Of a stretch of DNA of 64,000 nucleotides, positions 52,481-62,443 are shown piece after piece. Below the pieces are notes generated by a model. That model had not been told where the DNA came from, did no database searches, and worked only from the letters and a program-made list of their open reading frames with translations. Position 1 is the first letter of the stretch. Each line of letters starts with the position of its first letter. Origin of the DNA: Hormiphora californensis (taxonomy: Eukaryota; Ctenophora; Tentaculata; Cydippida; Pleurobrachiidae); the NCBI GenBank assembly GCA_020137815.1, contig CM035352.1, positions 6,734,025 through 6,798,024 of the forward strand, given 5' to 3'. Both the position numbers and the translations under genes were made by a program.

Positions 52481-54769
52481 ACCTTTCTTGTCTCTGTCTT
52501 GTCTCTGTCTGTCTCTCTCTTCTCTCCTCTATCTCTGCTTACTCGCTCTCCCTCTCTCTCTCTCTCCTCTCTCTGCTCGCTCCTCTCGTATTGTATTGCA
52601 ACATCCCAATCGATTAAGGAGATCCAGAAACTTCTATACAGCTTCATCTTGACAACCAAGTTACTTACAATGAAGGCAATCCATGGGAATGTTTAAAACT
52701 TGTGCTAAAAGAAGAACATGCTTGAGTCTCGACCCTCTCGCCCTCCCATTACATGCCCCACACATGGGTAGAGGAAGGGGTGTATACTACATGTTACGTG
52801 ACATCATATTATACAATAAGATATCCCACACACAATAATTAGATATATCTCACACACTTCTCAAATGTTTTAAAAGACCATACGGTGTGGTCAGTGGTGA
52901 ATATCACATATAAACGGTTTAACTAACTGGTGAAATTTGTCGAGTAAGGTAGACCTAGAACCTAGGCAGAATATGGGAGTGTTTGAAAAAGCGATAAACT
53001 TTTTAGGAACCTCTGTGGCAATATGAATGAAGGGAGAGCTACAAATTAATAGAGCCTGTCTAAAGTCCAATTTTTTATTTAAGCGACAGGCCGCCGCGCA
53101 TCAAAATGCAGCGCTTGGAATCGATTTCCGGTTCCTGATAAGCTAGCGACTTTTTCTTGGTGCCATTGGAAAGATAAACATTTTATCTTTCCAACGCAAC
53201 CAAGGATCAAGTCTTTATCTTATCAGGAACCGGAGATATGACCAATTAACTAATTGAATGCGCGGCGGCCTGTCGCTTAAATAAAAAATTCGACTATAGT
53301 GTCGCGGGGTGAGAGGGTCGAGCAAGGCAACCTGACAGGCCAATCTAGCGAGACGAAGATGGAAAGACGGATACATCAATTAGGCAGTAATAAACCATGT
53401 AACTCACAAATCCAATCATGGATCGTCCCAAAAACGAAAACCAATTAAAAAGTTGATTGAGATTGGTGGGTGCCGCTGCACGCGGTGGCTCCACATGATG
53501 GAAGGCTGAGCGCGGTATGCGCTCACCTTTGCACTATAAAAGAACCTCCGCGCGCTACGGCAAACACCCCCAAAAACACAACGAGAGTCAGACTCAGAGC
53601 GGCGTGATTAAATTGATTGGTACATGTCGGGGAGCTGGGCGTTTCTATACCTTAGTGCCTCGAGAGTACACATGTCACTGCAATTGGACGAGAACAGCTC
53701 CTTGGCTTTAAGTCGAGGAGATTTTATCATCCGAACTTTATCTGAAGGAGGTCCATGTTTTTAATATATGGTCTAATTAATGAAATGTAGTATAATGCAG
53801 ACGTTGCAACATGTACATGCACAATCGGATAAGAGAGGGGAGAAGCGATAGAGAGAGAGAGAGGAGAGGAGTGAGAAGAGGAGACGGGAGAGAGATGAGA
53901 GAAGAAGAAGAGAGGAAGAGATGAGGAGGATAGAGAAGAGAGGAGAGAGAGAGAGAGAGAGGTGGAGAGAAGAGAGAGAGGAGGAGAGATGAAGAGAGAG
54001 AGAGAGGGAGAGAGAGCCGGAGGAGAATGAGCACGATGAGACGAGGAGATGATTGATAGAAGCAGAGACGAGCAGAAGAGAGCAGAGAGGGAGAGAGAGA
54101 AACACGATACACGCCCTATCTTCTAAATGACGGCACGTCCTATAATTATCCCGAATAATAAAGTTCCTGAATTATATGCAAGAGAGGGGGGTGTCAAATA
54201 TTCCACGCCCTGTTGTGGACATATACTGTGACTCTCGGTTGGTCTATCAGTTGTAGGAGAATCCTGTTGGTAGATAGCTTCCGGGACCTCACTAGTTCGA
54301 TAGAACCATTCAACTTGTACCACCTCTTTCGGTTTCTGAGAAATGGGAACTTGAATGGGATGTGAATCAGATATCTCTATCTCTCCAACCCGGATAGAGG
54401 GGGAAATGTATTAACTCTCTCTCTCTCTCTTTCCAAGAGCGTGTGGATATAAACAATGGAGCCCCAAAACTATACATAACTTGTTCAAACTCTCTCACGC
54501 ATAGAGTACGTTCTGCACAACAGTATGAACTATTATACAAGCTTCCCCCCTACAACTAGTATACAAGCTAGAAACATGAAATATATATTCACTAAAGGAG
54601 GGAGGGGTCTAGACAATGAACAATGTTCAGACAGTGTCTCGTGTATGAACAATACAATGAACAACCCGGGGGGGGGGGGGGGGGTAACTTACATGTTTCA
54701 CGTCCTTTATAGTCCCAATGTACCAGGGGATATCCGGCCTGTGGCTATCTACATAAACCGTATCTGGAG

Positions 54770-54849
<80 letters not shown>

Positions 54850-54890
54850 GAGAGATAGCGAGAGACAGCGACAGACAGAGAGATAGTGAC

Positions 54891-54939
<49 letters not shown>

Positions 54940-55690
54940 GAAAAAGAGAGAGAGTGAGAAGTCAACATACCTCCTATGAAGTACTCAGTTCCCTCAAATT
55001 CACAATCAGAGTTCAACTTTCCCTTACTCTTCTTTTCATTTTGACGGCTCTGAAATGTAATAATATCGTGAAACGTCTGAATTCTGAAACGACACAATTC
55101 ACTTCAAGAGTTGTTGAAACACATCTTTATGTGTGGTAATGTGGTTATAATGTGGTTATGTGGTCTCGCATATGGTGAGGAAGAGGTTCGTTCTAGGAGG
55201 TGGTTAGCGAGTTGATGCTGTAGACTGTGCGACTATTTAAACAGCTTGAAAACCACCCAGCTACTTAACTTGTTGTAACTACCCCTACAACTCAATTATG
55301 AGAGAGGGAGAGAAGTGGGGAGAGAAGTAAAGGGTGTTTAGGGCAATATGTGCAGTACTAGAAACTACTACTACCATTTGGGGCATGGGCCTCTAAATTG
55401 TCTCTAATATGTGCAATGGTAGAAACTACTACATGGGCCTCTAAATTGTCTCTAATATGTGCAATGGTAGAAAATACTAAATGTGCCTCTAAATTGTCTC
55501 CAATATGTGCAGTACTAGAAACTACTACATGGGCCTCTAAATTGTCTCTAATATGTGCAATGGTAGAAAATACTAAATGTGTGTCTTCCCCAATTACCTG
55601 TGGGCTATCAGTGTTCCTTCCAGATGTTCTGTTAGTTTTCTGTAGAGCCCGGGTCAACCTTCGTTCTGCCGGTGGTACCTCTTCGCCCAT
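39386..55690 (-). CDS. RERE: RERE/Atrophin-family transcriptional co-repressor
   Basis: Sixteen coding exons, minus strand: 55598-55690 (ATG), 54971-55049, 54693-54763, 54227-54335, 53651-53741, 52006-52116, 47517-47680 (tentative), 43939-43997, 43635-43802, 43232-43512, 42773-43075, 41325-41791, 41038-41142, 40597-40806, 39857-40297, 39386-39730 (TAG). All phases agree except around exon 7. Domain order: BAH, ELM2, SANT, GATA finger, acidic linker, Atrophin C-terminus with poly-Gln, i.e. the RERE/Drosophila Atrophin architecture. About 1030 residues, shorter than human RERE (roughly 1570). A stop lies in frame upstream of the ATG. Family members act in the nucleus as co-repressors recruiting histone deacetylases and methyltransferases. 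The long Pro/Ser-rich middle of vertebrate RERE is largely missing. Confidence 0.95.
41236..41306 (+). repeat. (GA)n microsatellite in RERE intron 12
   Basis: Starts about 20 bp inside the intron after exon 12's donor; the open frame across it (SLSLSL) is repeat translation. Confidence 0.95.
42576..42643. mobile_element. Pogo/Tc1-like MITE (family P), short copy
   Basis: CAGTCGGACCCCGATATACC to TAAATCGGGGTCCGACTG with only about 25 bp between; a minimal derivative in RERE intron 11. Confidence 0.85.
42773..43075 (-). CDS. RERE: RERE GATA-type zinc finger exon
   Basis: LSCDHCKTKDSERWRYGG followed by VLCVSCRLHFKRFGEMP: C-X2-C-X17-18-C-X2-C with the W and the HFK..GE tail characteristic of the RERE finger. 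Downstream it becomes Ser/Glu/Pro-rich. Confidence 0.96.
43232..43997 (-). CDS. RERE: RERE ELM2 and SANT exons (8-10)
   Basis: ELM2: CWIPGQLSDKDLKQYI, SVAAFAGICNGGS, ALNLLHNSGYKSEEA, closely following the family. SANT: WAEEEKRLFEQGIKQFGKHF and EIVEYYYLWKMTPEAL, the deacetylase-binding helix bundle. Then a basic run (REKRKKGGK) likely to be nuclear-localising. Confidence 0.96.
44020..46147. other. RERE intron 7, left part: purine-rich and low-quality sequence
   Basis: Holds GA/CT-rich tracts (44580-44660, 45130-45300, 45690-45760, 45900-45980) and a poor-quality patch around 44640-45050. Leucine/serine ORFs here are low-complexity. No exon found, although the ELM2 linker could be hidden here. 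Confidence 0.5.
46148..46247. other. Assembly gap, exactly 100 N
   Basis: A round-number gap, so its true length is unknown; sequence on the right (46248-46680) is of low quality. Confidence 0.99.
46248..47500. other. RERE intron 7, right part
   Basis: Homopolymer-swollen to about 46900, then ordinary AT-rich sequence with a CT tract at 47185-47215. No exon seen. Confidence 0.5.
47517..47680 (-). CDS. RERE: RERE exon 7 (start of ELM2), probable frameshift in assembly
   Basis: The acceptor CTTTCTTAG and first codons (G|LHFRLGSEKGSIFF) continue exon 6 in phase 2 and fit the loop leading into ELM2. The exon end gives phase 1 where exon 8 needs phase 0. An 8-C run (47571-47578) inside it, in a G/C-homopolymer stretch, is the likely place for a one-base error; reading the last part in the other frame ends MVL and runs straight into exon 8's CWIPG. 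A missing exon is the alternative. Confidence 0.6.
47690..51990. other. RERE intron 6 (4.3 kb)
   Basis: Purine-rich tracts at 47680-48050 and 50670-50790, (GA)n at 51868-51922. Short dispersed repeats include TTGTTAGGTTCTAACCCTCT at 49888, a motif also at 39186 and 55998. Nothing coding. Confidence 0.6.
52006..54763 (-). CDS. RERE: RERE BAH-domain exons (3-6)
   Basis: Four exons carry the chromatin-reading BAH domain: DTVYVDSHRPDIPWYIGTI (exon 3), VQVEWFYRTSEVPEAIYQ (exon 4, the W-Y-R core), PRLKAKELFSSN (exon 5) and GKCKVEHL...WFYLLSYNPSSR (exon 6). Exon 4's donor is placed at GTATAT (54221-54226) because it gives phase 1, needed by exon 5. Exon 3's acceptor tract is a 190-bp CT microsatellite. 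Confidence 0.93.
53063..53296. mobile_element. MITE related to family A, in RERE intron 5
   Basis: AAGTCCAATTTTTTATTTAA is mirrored by TTAAATAAAAAATTCGACTA near 53296, TA on both sides. GCGACAGGCCGCCGCGC (53082) has a perfect complement at 53258-53275. The interior CCGGTTCCTGATAAG and its inverse are shared with family A. Confidence 0.85.
54769..54960 (+). repeat. (GA)n microsatellite forming RERE exon 3's acceptor tract
   Basis: On the gene strand it is a CT tract that ends six bases before the AG at 54764-54765, filling nearly the whole 207-bp intron 2 apart from the donor side. Also contains GACA variants. Confidence 0.95.
55345..55585 (-). repeat. 48-bp tandem repeat at the start of RERE intron 1
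   Basis: About five copies of a unit including AATATGTGCAATGGTAGAAA. The unit is a multiple of three and reads open in the frame of exon 1 (STIAHIRDNLEAHVVV), starting right after the exon 1 donor. Confidence 0.9.
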
Positions 55691-55699
55691 GATACTCAA

Positions 55700-56940
55700 T
55701 AAATCATCCTTCTATTAGGTGGTTATTTATTATTCACTGAGTCATAATTATCCCTTTTTCTGAATACCAACTTATTGTAATATGTTAAAGGACAAGGAGA
55801 ATGAAGTTAAGAGAATCGTATAACTATCAATGGTTACACTATAACAGTAACTAGACGTCTAGTTACCAACTCCTCTTTAGGGGGTAACTGGAATCATTAG
55901 TTGTAACTATTTAACTAAATGAAGGCTCACTTCAAATCATAACGGCTAGACATCGTAGTGTTACTAAAGGGGTGTTAAAGGGGTGCTATGTACTAACTTG
56001 TTATGTGCTAACCCTCCCTTTACATTTGTAAAGGGACTGGGAGCTCGCGAAAAGAGGGTCGAGCTAGGCAACTACTACTAGATAGAACACATTATAAGAA
56101 AGTTGTTCGATAATTATTTTTAGTTTAAACCTTTTATAAATGAGATTTATATAAATCTCTATTTAAGGCTAAATCGGGGTGCAAGTTAACCAGTTTAACT
56201 CTTTCAAACAATTTTAAAAAGTGTTTACTGCATACAAGGATCAATATGTCAAATATTGACAATCTAAACCATGTAAACAAAGTCACATGTTACAAAACAC
56301 AGGTACTAGTGTTATACTGTATAACTTATACAGTTACAATATCTGATAACATACTGAATTAAACACTACAGTAATACTGATAACATATTGAGTCATAAAC
56401 ATGTCCGATTTGAAATGACGTTACTCGTGTATGCATATCAGAAATAAATTTCATCTTAGTCGCATACAAGAAGTAAGAACCCGTTATTTTCAAACTATTA
56501 TTGAGACGAAAGTGCTTGCATAATATTTACACAAAAGGGGGCATATAATATGTAGAGAGGAACAGATATAATATGTAAAGGGAGGGAGGCAGGTACTCAA
56601 AAGGGTCTAAATGGTACACAGAGGGCCCTCCGTGGCACGTGACCGGGTGTAACTTGGGTCGGTGAGAGAAAGAGAGGGAGAGAGAGAAAGAGAGGGAAGA
56701 CATGTAGAGAGAAAGAGAGGGAAGACGGTGAGAGAAAGAGAGGGAAGACATATTATATAGGGGGATGCAAGAAATGAAATAAAAGGGTTGGACCAATTTA
56801 CCATTAAATATAAGTGATCTAAGCACAATAAATGTCCATAACAAAAAAAAGGATACAAAATAGGCATAATGAATGAGCGACTTGAGTAGTACGGCGGTTG
56901 AGTAGCCCAGAAAAAAAGGGAAGGGAATATAGAAAGGGTG
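55700..56940. other. 5' flank of RERE
   Basis: AT-rich. A dispersed motif with small hairpin CCCTTTACATTTGTAAAGGG lies at 56014-56035, also at 39200. Serine-rich ORFs at 56640-56760 come from GA-rich tracts. No promoter motif that I can support. Confidence 0.4.
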
Positions 56941-57299
56941 GTAGAGAGAGAGAGTGAGAGAGAGAGAGAGAAAGAATCAAGACTACAAATAGAAGGAATA
57001 GAATATATTTATGCGTTTCATGTTACCGGGACAACTCAACCCCCCTCCCCCCCCGCTCCGTTGTGCAACACTCTGACAGTGTGATACGATGAATTATATG
57101 GCACCGGCCGGGGGAGCAAATAGACACATATCACATAACAATGCATCGTAGGAACATAACAATGTTCCTAGGGGCTAGGATGTTGCAATTTGAATGTAAA
57201 CATCTTGAAGTGATGAACACATATATTTCGATATACAAATACAAAAAAGGCAAAGGAAAACAAAACCTATTTGATGTGCATATAAGTGTGTAATTAAGT

Positions 57300-57364
57300 G
57301 GGGTCCAGCCCTAAACAAGTCAAGTCCACCGGCCAACCACAGCATTTATTTAGGGCTGGACCCC
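57300..57364. repeat. Small inverted repeat, 16-bp perfect arms
   Basis: GGGGTCCAGCCCTAAA (57300-57315) and TTTAGGGCTGGACCCC (57349-57364). Confidence 0.9.
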
Positions 57365-57841
57365 TCATTTTCCCAGAACTAACTATGTGTGTAAAGATTG
57401 CAATGAACCCCCCACATCAAATTACCCGAGAAACAGAGAGGGAATATAAAAAGCAGCTGGTACCCCGGCAGCAGGTGTTCAGATCCATTAACACATCTGT
57501 GAGCTATCCCCCCTCAACTGCAGTACTACATATTATTCAGGTACCCTCCACACATACAAAGAATATAAATGGATGGGTGGATTGAGCAATATTTATCATG
57601 TTACAAAAAATCAGATCTGAGGACTAATTACACCATCCAATCATGGTCATCGTTTAGAGAGAGAGAGTTATGGAGAGATGCACAATATGACGTCAGGTAA
57701 CTGGTATAATTGCTACCAGTTGTGCCAGAAGAGTATAATGTGAGTGAATTGTGCTGATTACTGCTTGCCAGAAGTCAGAACTGTATAATAATGAATTAAA
57801 TGTTGTGTTCAGTGAACTGTTCACCCTTGAGCTAAAATATA

Positions 57842-58141
57842 TCAGCACACCAACTGCTATAATTCAGGCCTCGGGGGACCACAAAACGGATGATGTGATT
57901 CCAAACAAGTAAGAGGGTTGTAACACCACCGAGAATAAACCAGGTATGTACCAACGTGGATTACCCACCACCCACGAAGATAAAGACATGGTTCCCCGGG
58001 GAGCATTCTTATTTGAGCAATATTTGACAGATACGATATCGAGGCGACGGCATGTGATGGGGCATGGGTGATGGGGATTTGTACCAATGCTGAAGTCCAT
58101 AAGCGTTGATGCTTCCAGAGCGTAGTACAAACTACAACCAC
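57842..58141 (-). other. Doubtful ORF region
   Basis: Two overlapping minus-strand frames stay open for about 90 codons and have mixed composition (one reads WYIPGLFSVVLQPSYLFGIT). I recognise neither, and there are no splice partners. Confidence 0.2.
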
Positions 58142-58314
58142 TACAAATATAAATTCTCGGGTGTGGGGTAGAATTCTCGAAAAATTAAGGATAAATGAGT
58201 TTCCAACAAAGAAAATTTACGAATTTTAAGTGGGACAGTAATGTTTTGTGATTATTACTGCTAGTCTAACAAACGTAATGGAATGGGGAAGCGTGATTTA
58301 GCCGCAGAGGCGAA

Positions 58315-58700
58315 TAAGGAACCATAATAAAGTTCAAGAGCGCACCCCATCCAAGAGCGTACCACCTCCAAAAGACACCACTCCAAGAGCGCACCACATC
58401 AAAGAGAGCTCCCCGTCCAGAAGATACCGCGCGCAGGGGACACCACGCGCAGAAGAGACCGCACGCGCAAATACAACGCCGCGCTGGTCTCTTCTGCGCG
58501 TGGTGTCCCCTGCGCGTGGTATCTTCTGGATGGGGAGCTCTCTTTGATGTGGTGCGCTCTTGAAGTGGTGTCTTCTGGAGGTGGTGCGCTCTTGGATGTG
58601 GTCTCTTTTGGGTGTGGTGTGCTCTCAGGTGTGGTCTCTCTTCGATCGGGTACGCTCTTGGGTGCTCTTGGAGGCTCTTGAACTTTATTATGGTTCCTTA
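58315..58700. mobile_element. Foldback element with CpG-rich apex
   Basis: Ends TAAGGAACCATAATAAAGTT and the exact complement; 386 bp. Each arm has internal direct repeats of CAAGAGCGCACCAC..CCAAAAGACACC-type; the apex contains ACGCGCAGAAGAGACCGC and its complement. The right arm has extra repeat units, so the arms differ in length. Repeat-built arms are the hallmark of Foldback-type elements. Confidence 0.88.
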
Positions 58701-58719
58701 TAATCAAGAAATTCCTAAG

Positions 58720-60010
58720 AAATTTTTAAAAATCTTTAAAAAACTGAACTCGGCTCAGCAAAAAAATGAGAGCTGTTATGGATTAAATTGTTGCGCGGCG
58801 CGGCGCGTTTTTTGCGCGTTACAAGTCATCACCGATAAAATGTTTTCCTCCGCAAGCAGCTGAGATTCTGACCAATCAGCGTCGAGTTGAGCCCTGCCAT
58901 TCCTGTGCGACAAAGGAGGAAGAATCTCTCACTTTCTAACAGGCGTCCGTTCACCAGCCTACACACACACGGCTTTATATGCTGGTATGCCGGGTTGCTT
59001 TTAACGGCTATCAGTACCACCAACACAACCACTGGGTTTGGCTGGTTTAACTGTTTTTTTTTCAGTGGTGCACCGACCCGGCGCGACAACCTTATCTGCG
59101 CCAAATTTGATCTTACACCGGATGCCACTGGTACTTTGCCAAGAATAGCTTTTTCAAACAAAATGTAGGGTATTAGGTAATTCTGCCATAGAAAACTATG
59201 TATGTTCTGCACCACTCTGAACCATTTTTAGCTGATGTCTGTAATAATAAATATACAGTTCTCTCTTCTCACTCCATTCTCTAGTAGTAGTTCCACTCTC
59301 CCTCAACGCTACCATCCATAGTTCTATTAATAGCTTTTTGGATTATAGCTGAGACTATTGATTAGATTGATAAAGGGAGCCAGATATTAGAGAGAGCGTG
59401 ATTTGCGGGTTGCGAAGCCCTGAGGGTCATTGGCTCTCGCTCTCTTACCCCTCTCTTGATTCTACCAGCTACCAGGACTGACTTTAGTATAATTGCTGGT
59501 GTAGGATGCATTCAGGAGAAGAAGGTCGGTTAATATATGGCTACTGGTATTAGCCTGTTTGTTGTTGTTAATTTAATAATTAATTTGTAGGTTTGCAATT
59601 AATTTAACAATTTTCATTTTTCTACGGGGACAGAGATCCTGGAACTTTGATTCTCAGAACTCTTAGCTTGAACTGAAATAGATGCGCACTTGTGATCACA
59701 ATAAATTAACTTAATGAATATTTGATAAGCTGCTTGAGATTTGAATTGTTCATACTGCACGGAAAGTTCTGAGTTGAAATAATAAAAAACAGACTTCAGA
59801 GGCGTACTTAGATCATTGATTTGATCCTTGATTTGATCCTTCGAGAGAAGGTTCGTAGATAAACTTTGAGAAAAAAACTTGAGGAAAATATGACCTTGTG
59901 ATCGTATTATTATCGCGTTTCTACTCCATTTCGGGGATGTGGATCACACCGCATTCGACGCAGTGTGCTCCGCGTTCGTGAGGGTTCGGTAGATCAAACT
60001 TCGCGAAGCT
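58720..60010. other. Non-coding stretch
   Basis: ORFs at 58829-59215 on both strands lack support. A short GC-rich motif (GCGCGGCGCGGCGCG) is at 58791-58806. Nothing else seen. Confidence 0.35.
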
Positions 60011-60379
60011 TCTATCCACCCGTTTCCTCCATCTCCCTCTCTCTCTTTTTTTTCTCTCTCTCTCTCTCTCTCTTTCTCCGTATCTCTCTCACCAACTCAC
60101 TCACTCACTCCTCTCTCTTATCTACAACACCACCACCCACTCTCATTTAACCGATGACAGGACTTCGCATTCCCATTCTACTTTCTCTCAATTCTAACGT
60201 AACATCATTTACCACTCTCACTCCGCTTGCCTCCTCCAGTCTCCACGCAGTACTCCTTGTTGTTTTATCCATTTATTCCATATTTGGGTGGCACATCCGT
60301 TATAATGGAGCGCATGAGGGTCTGCCCCTTCCCCCCCCCCTTTCTGGATATTCTTGCTTGCAGGTGTGTAACTTGATTT

Positions 60380-61275
60380 ATATCTGATAAAAAGGGGGGC
60401 CCTTCCCCTTGTTTTTGGGAAGGTTTTCCCCACCCAAAAAGGGGCCCCCCCCCCCCCCCAAAAACCCAAAGAAAACCCCCCCCCCCCCAAAAACCCCCCT
60501 TTTTTTTCTTATCTTATTTTATTTTCCCCTATCTCTTCTTTTTACTTTTTTCTTTTCTCCTCGCCCAAAAAAAAAAACTATAATTTTTATTATTCGTAGT
60601 TATACAAAATCACAGAAGGGGGTGCTGGAGTGACTTTAAAAAAGGGGATCCCCCCAACCCCCGAATTTCCCCCTTTCTTCCCTTTTTTCCTCCTTCCCTC
60701 TTTCCCTTCTGGTAGTGCCCCCCCCCCCCCCCCCCCCCCTCTTCTCTCTCTCTCTTCTCTCTCTCTCTCCTTCTCTCTTCCAGATTTTCATAAAACAAGG
60801 CAGTGAAAAAGGGGACAGGGGAGTAAAAAATGTGGACAGGGGAAATGTGAAAAAAATGCCTCCACAGTGCGCTGTGCAGGGGAGTTTTATGCCTATAAAG
60901 TGCGACAAAATTTTTAATTTTAAGAAAAGTGAGGAATGAAGTGAAGGTCGAAAAGTTTTGCCCTGGTCGCTACAAGGGGGGTTGGGCTTATAAGCAGTGC
61001 TTAGGTTTGATGTTTTTGGAAAAAAAAGTGTTATAAGATATGGTGGTGGGTTGGTTTTAGAGGAGTTGAGAGGTAGAAGTGTCGTGGGTTAGGGGCTGTT
61101 GGTTTGGGTTAAAAATTAATTTTAAATTTGGGGGGGCAGTCCAATTGATTCCCCCTTTTAAGAAGCCAATGATTTTTATTGGGGTATAATCATTGAATAT
61201 TCCTTCTTCTCATTTTCTACCTGCCAAGATCTCCAAAAAGATATCCTGAAAGGGGGGGGGGGTAATTTTCAGGCC
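60380..61275. other. Low-quality consensus patch
   Basis: Runs of up to 20 C (60715-60739), GGGGGGGGG near 61252 and swollen A/T runs begin and end abruptly. Not interpretable as genes. Confidence 0.65.
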
Positions 61276-61830
61276 AAATAGATTTATATCGTTATTCGTT
61301 GATTATCCCCTTTTGCTATGAACTAAGTATTTAACATCAAGCTTTAATTTATTTTATGATTACTAATTTTGACTTAGTATGGTCGTCTAGAAATAACATC
61401 CCAATCATATCAAATTTGCGTTTTTTGCCTGAGTGCTACTGAACCATGTTATAGCCAGTGCATGCACTGAATATGTATGTTTGTACACACACATTTTTTT
61501 CTCTCTTCTCTCTTCCGGAAACGGAGATCGACAAATAAGTCTCTCTCTCACTCTCAGTCCTAACAAAATTTCCCCTCTAATCTCTCTCTCTCTCCTCTAC
61601 TCTCCTTTCCTTTTTCCACTTCTCAAAAAGGGAGGACATAATCTCCCATAAACAGGGCGGGAGCCGTTCTATTTCTCTCTCCATCCCCCTCCAATCCTTT
61701 TCTTCATCTCCTCCCCAAACTCTTTCCCCCCTCTCTCTCCCCATCTCTATCTCTCCTTCCTCCATCTCTCTCCGTGGCACACCAACAACTCTTCTCCCAA
61801 GTCACTGCATCTGGGGTAGACCCCTCCAAA

Positions 61831-62035
61831 ATGAACGGCTCTCAGAGAAAGTGGGACATTGTAAGCGCTCTGTGTGTGCGCGCGCATCAGTAATGTCCTC
61901 GATACTGCCAGACCATCTTCCCCATCCCAGTCACCCTCCTCCACCCTGACCTTTCTATCCTTCTCTAGCAGCTTGTAACATGGTGTGCCAGCAAGTCAAG
62001 ACGATATCACGACCTTACTGTTAGAGAGTGCTCAG
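61831..62035 (+). CDS. Possible upstream exons of the zinc-finger gene
   Basis: An ATG at 61831 reads MNGSQRKWDI to a donor GTAAGC (61861). An acceptor TTCTCTAG at 61961-61968 opens a 67-nt segment that continues in phase (QLVTWCASKSRRYHDLTVREC) to donor GTAAGA (62036). Joining this to 62444 gives a stop after 17 codons, so either another exon lies between, or these are 5' UTR/uORF sequence. Confidence 0.35.
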
Positions 62036-62443
62036 GTAAGACTCCTTGATTTCAACTTGATGGCCAATAAGTTCTAACAGTAGTCCACCTCCTTCAGAGA
62101 AAGCGCACAAGGAGAGGGAAGTTTGTTCGTTCGTCTTACTGCTGTGGAGAGAGAGTTGTGTGTACGTGTAATCAGAGATATAAATAGCGTCTCCTGCCTA
62201 TAACTTCATTGTAAGTAGAACGTGAGAGGCATGTACCGCTCTCCCTCTCTCTCTCTGAATTTCAATGCCAAACCCGAATCCCATGTTGTATCCCTGACAT
62301 GGGTAATTAGAAATGTTAGTTTTAAATTAATGTAAATTATTTAGTCCTTCTTTTATTTCCCTAAATGGCATAATTTTCTCATGGTCACCAATTATCAGAT
62401 GTTCTAACACTCAACTAATTAACTAATCCTCCCCTATTTTCAG

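Noticed and set aside
57842-58141. Membrane protein gene
   Set aside because: Two frames are equally open, no splice sites or family resemblance; kept only as a doubtful region.
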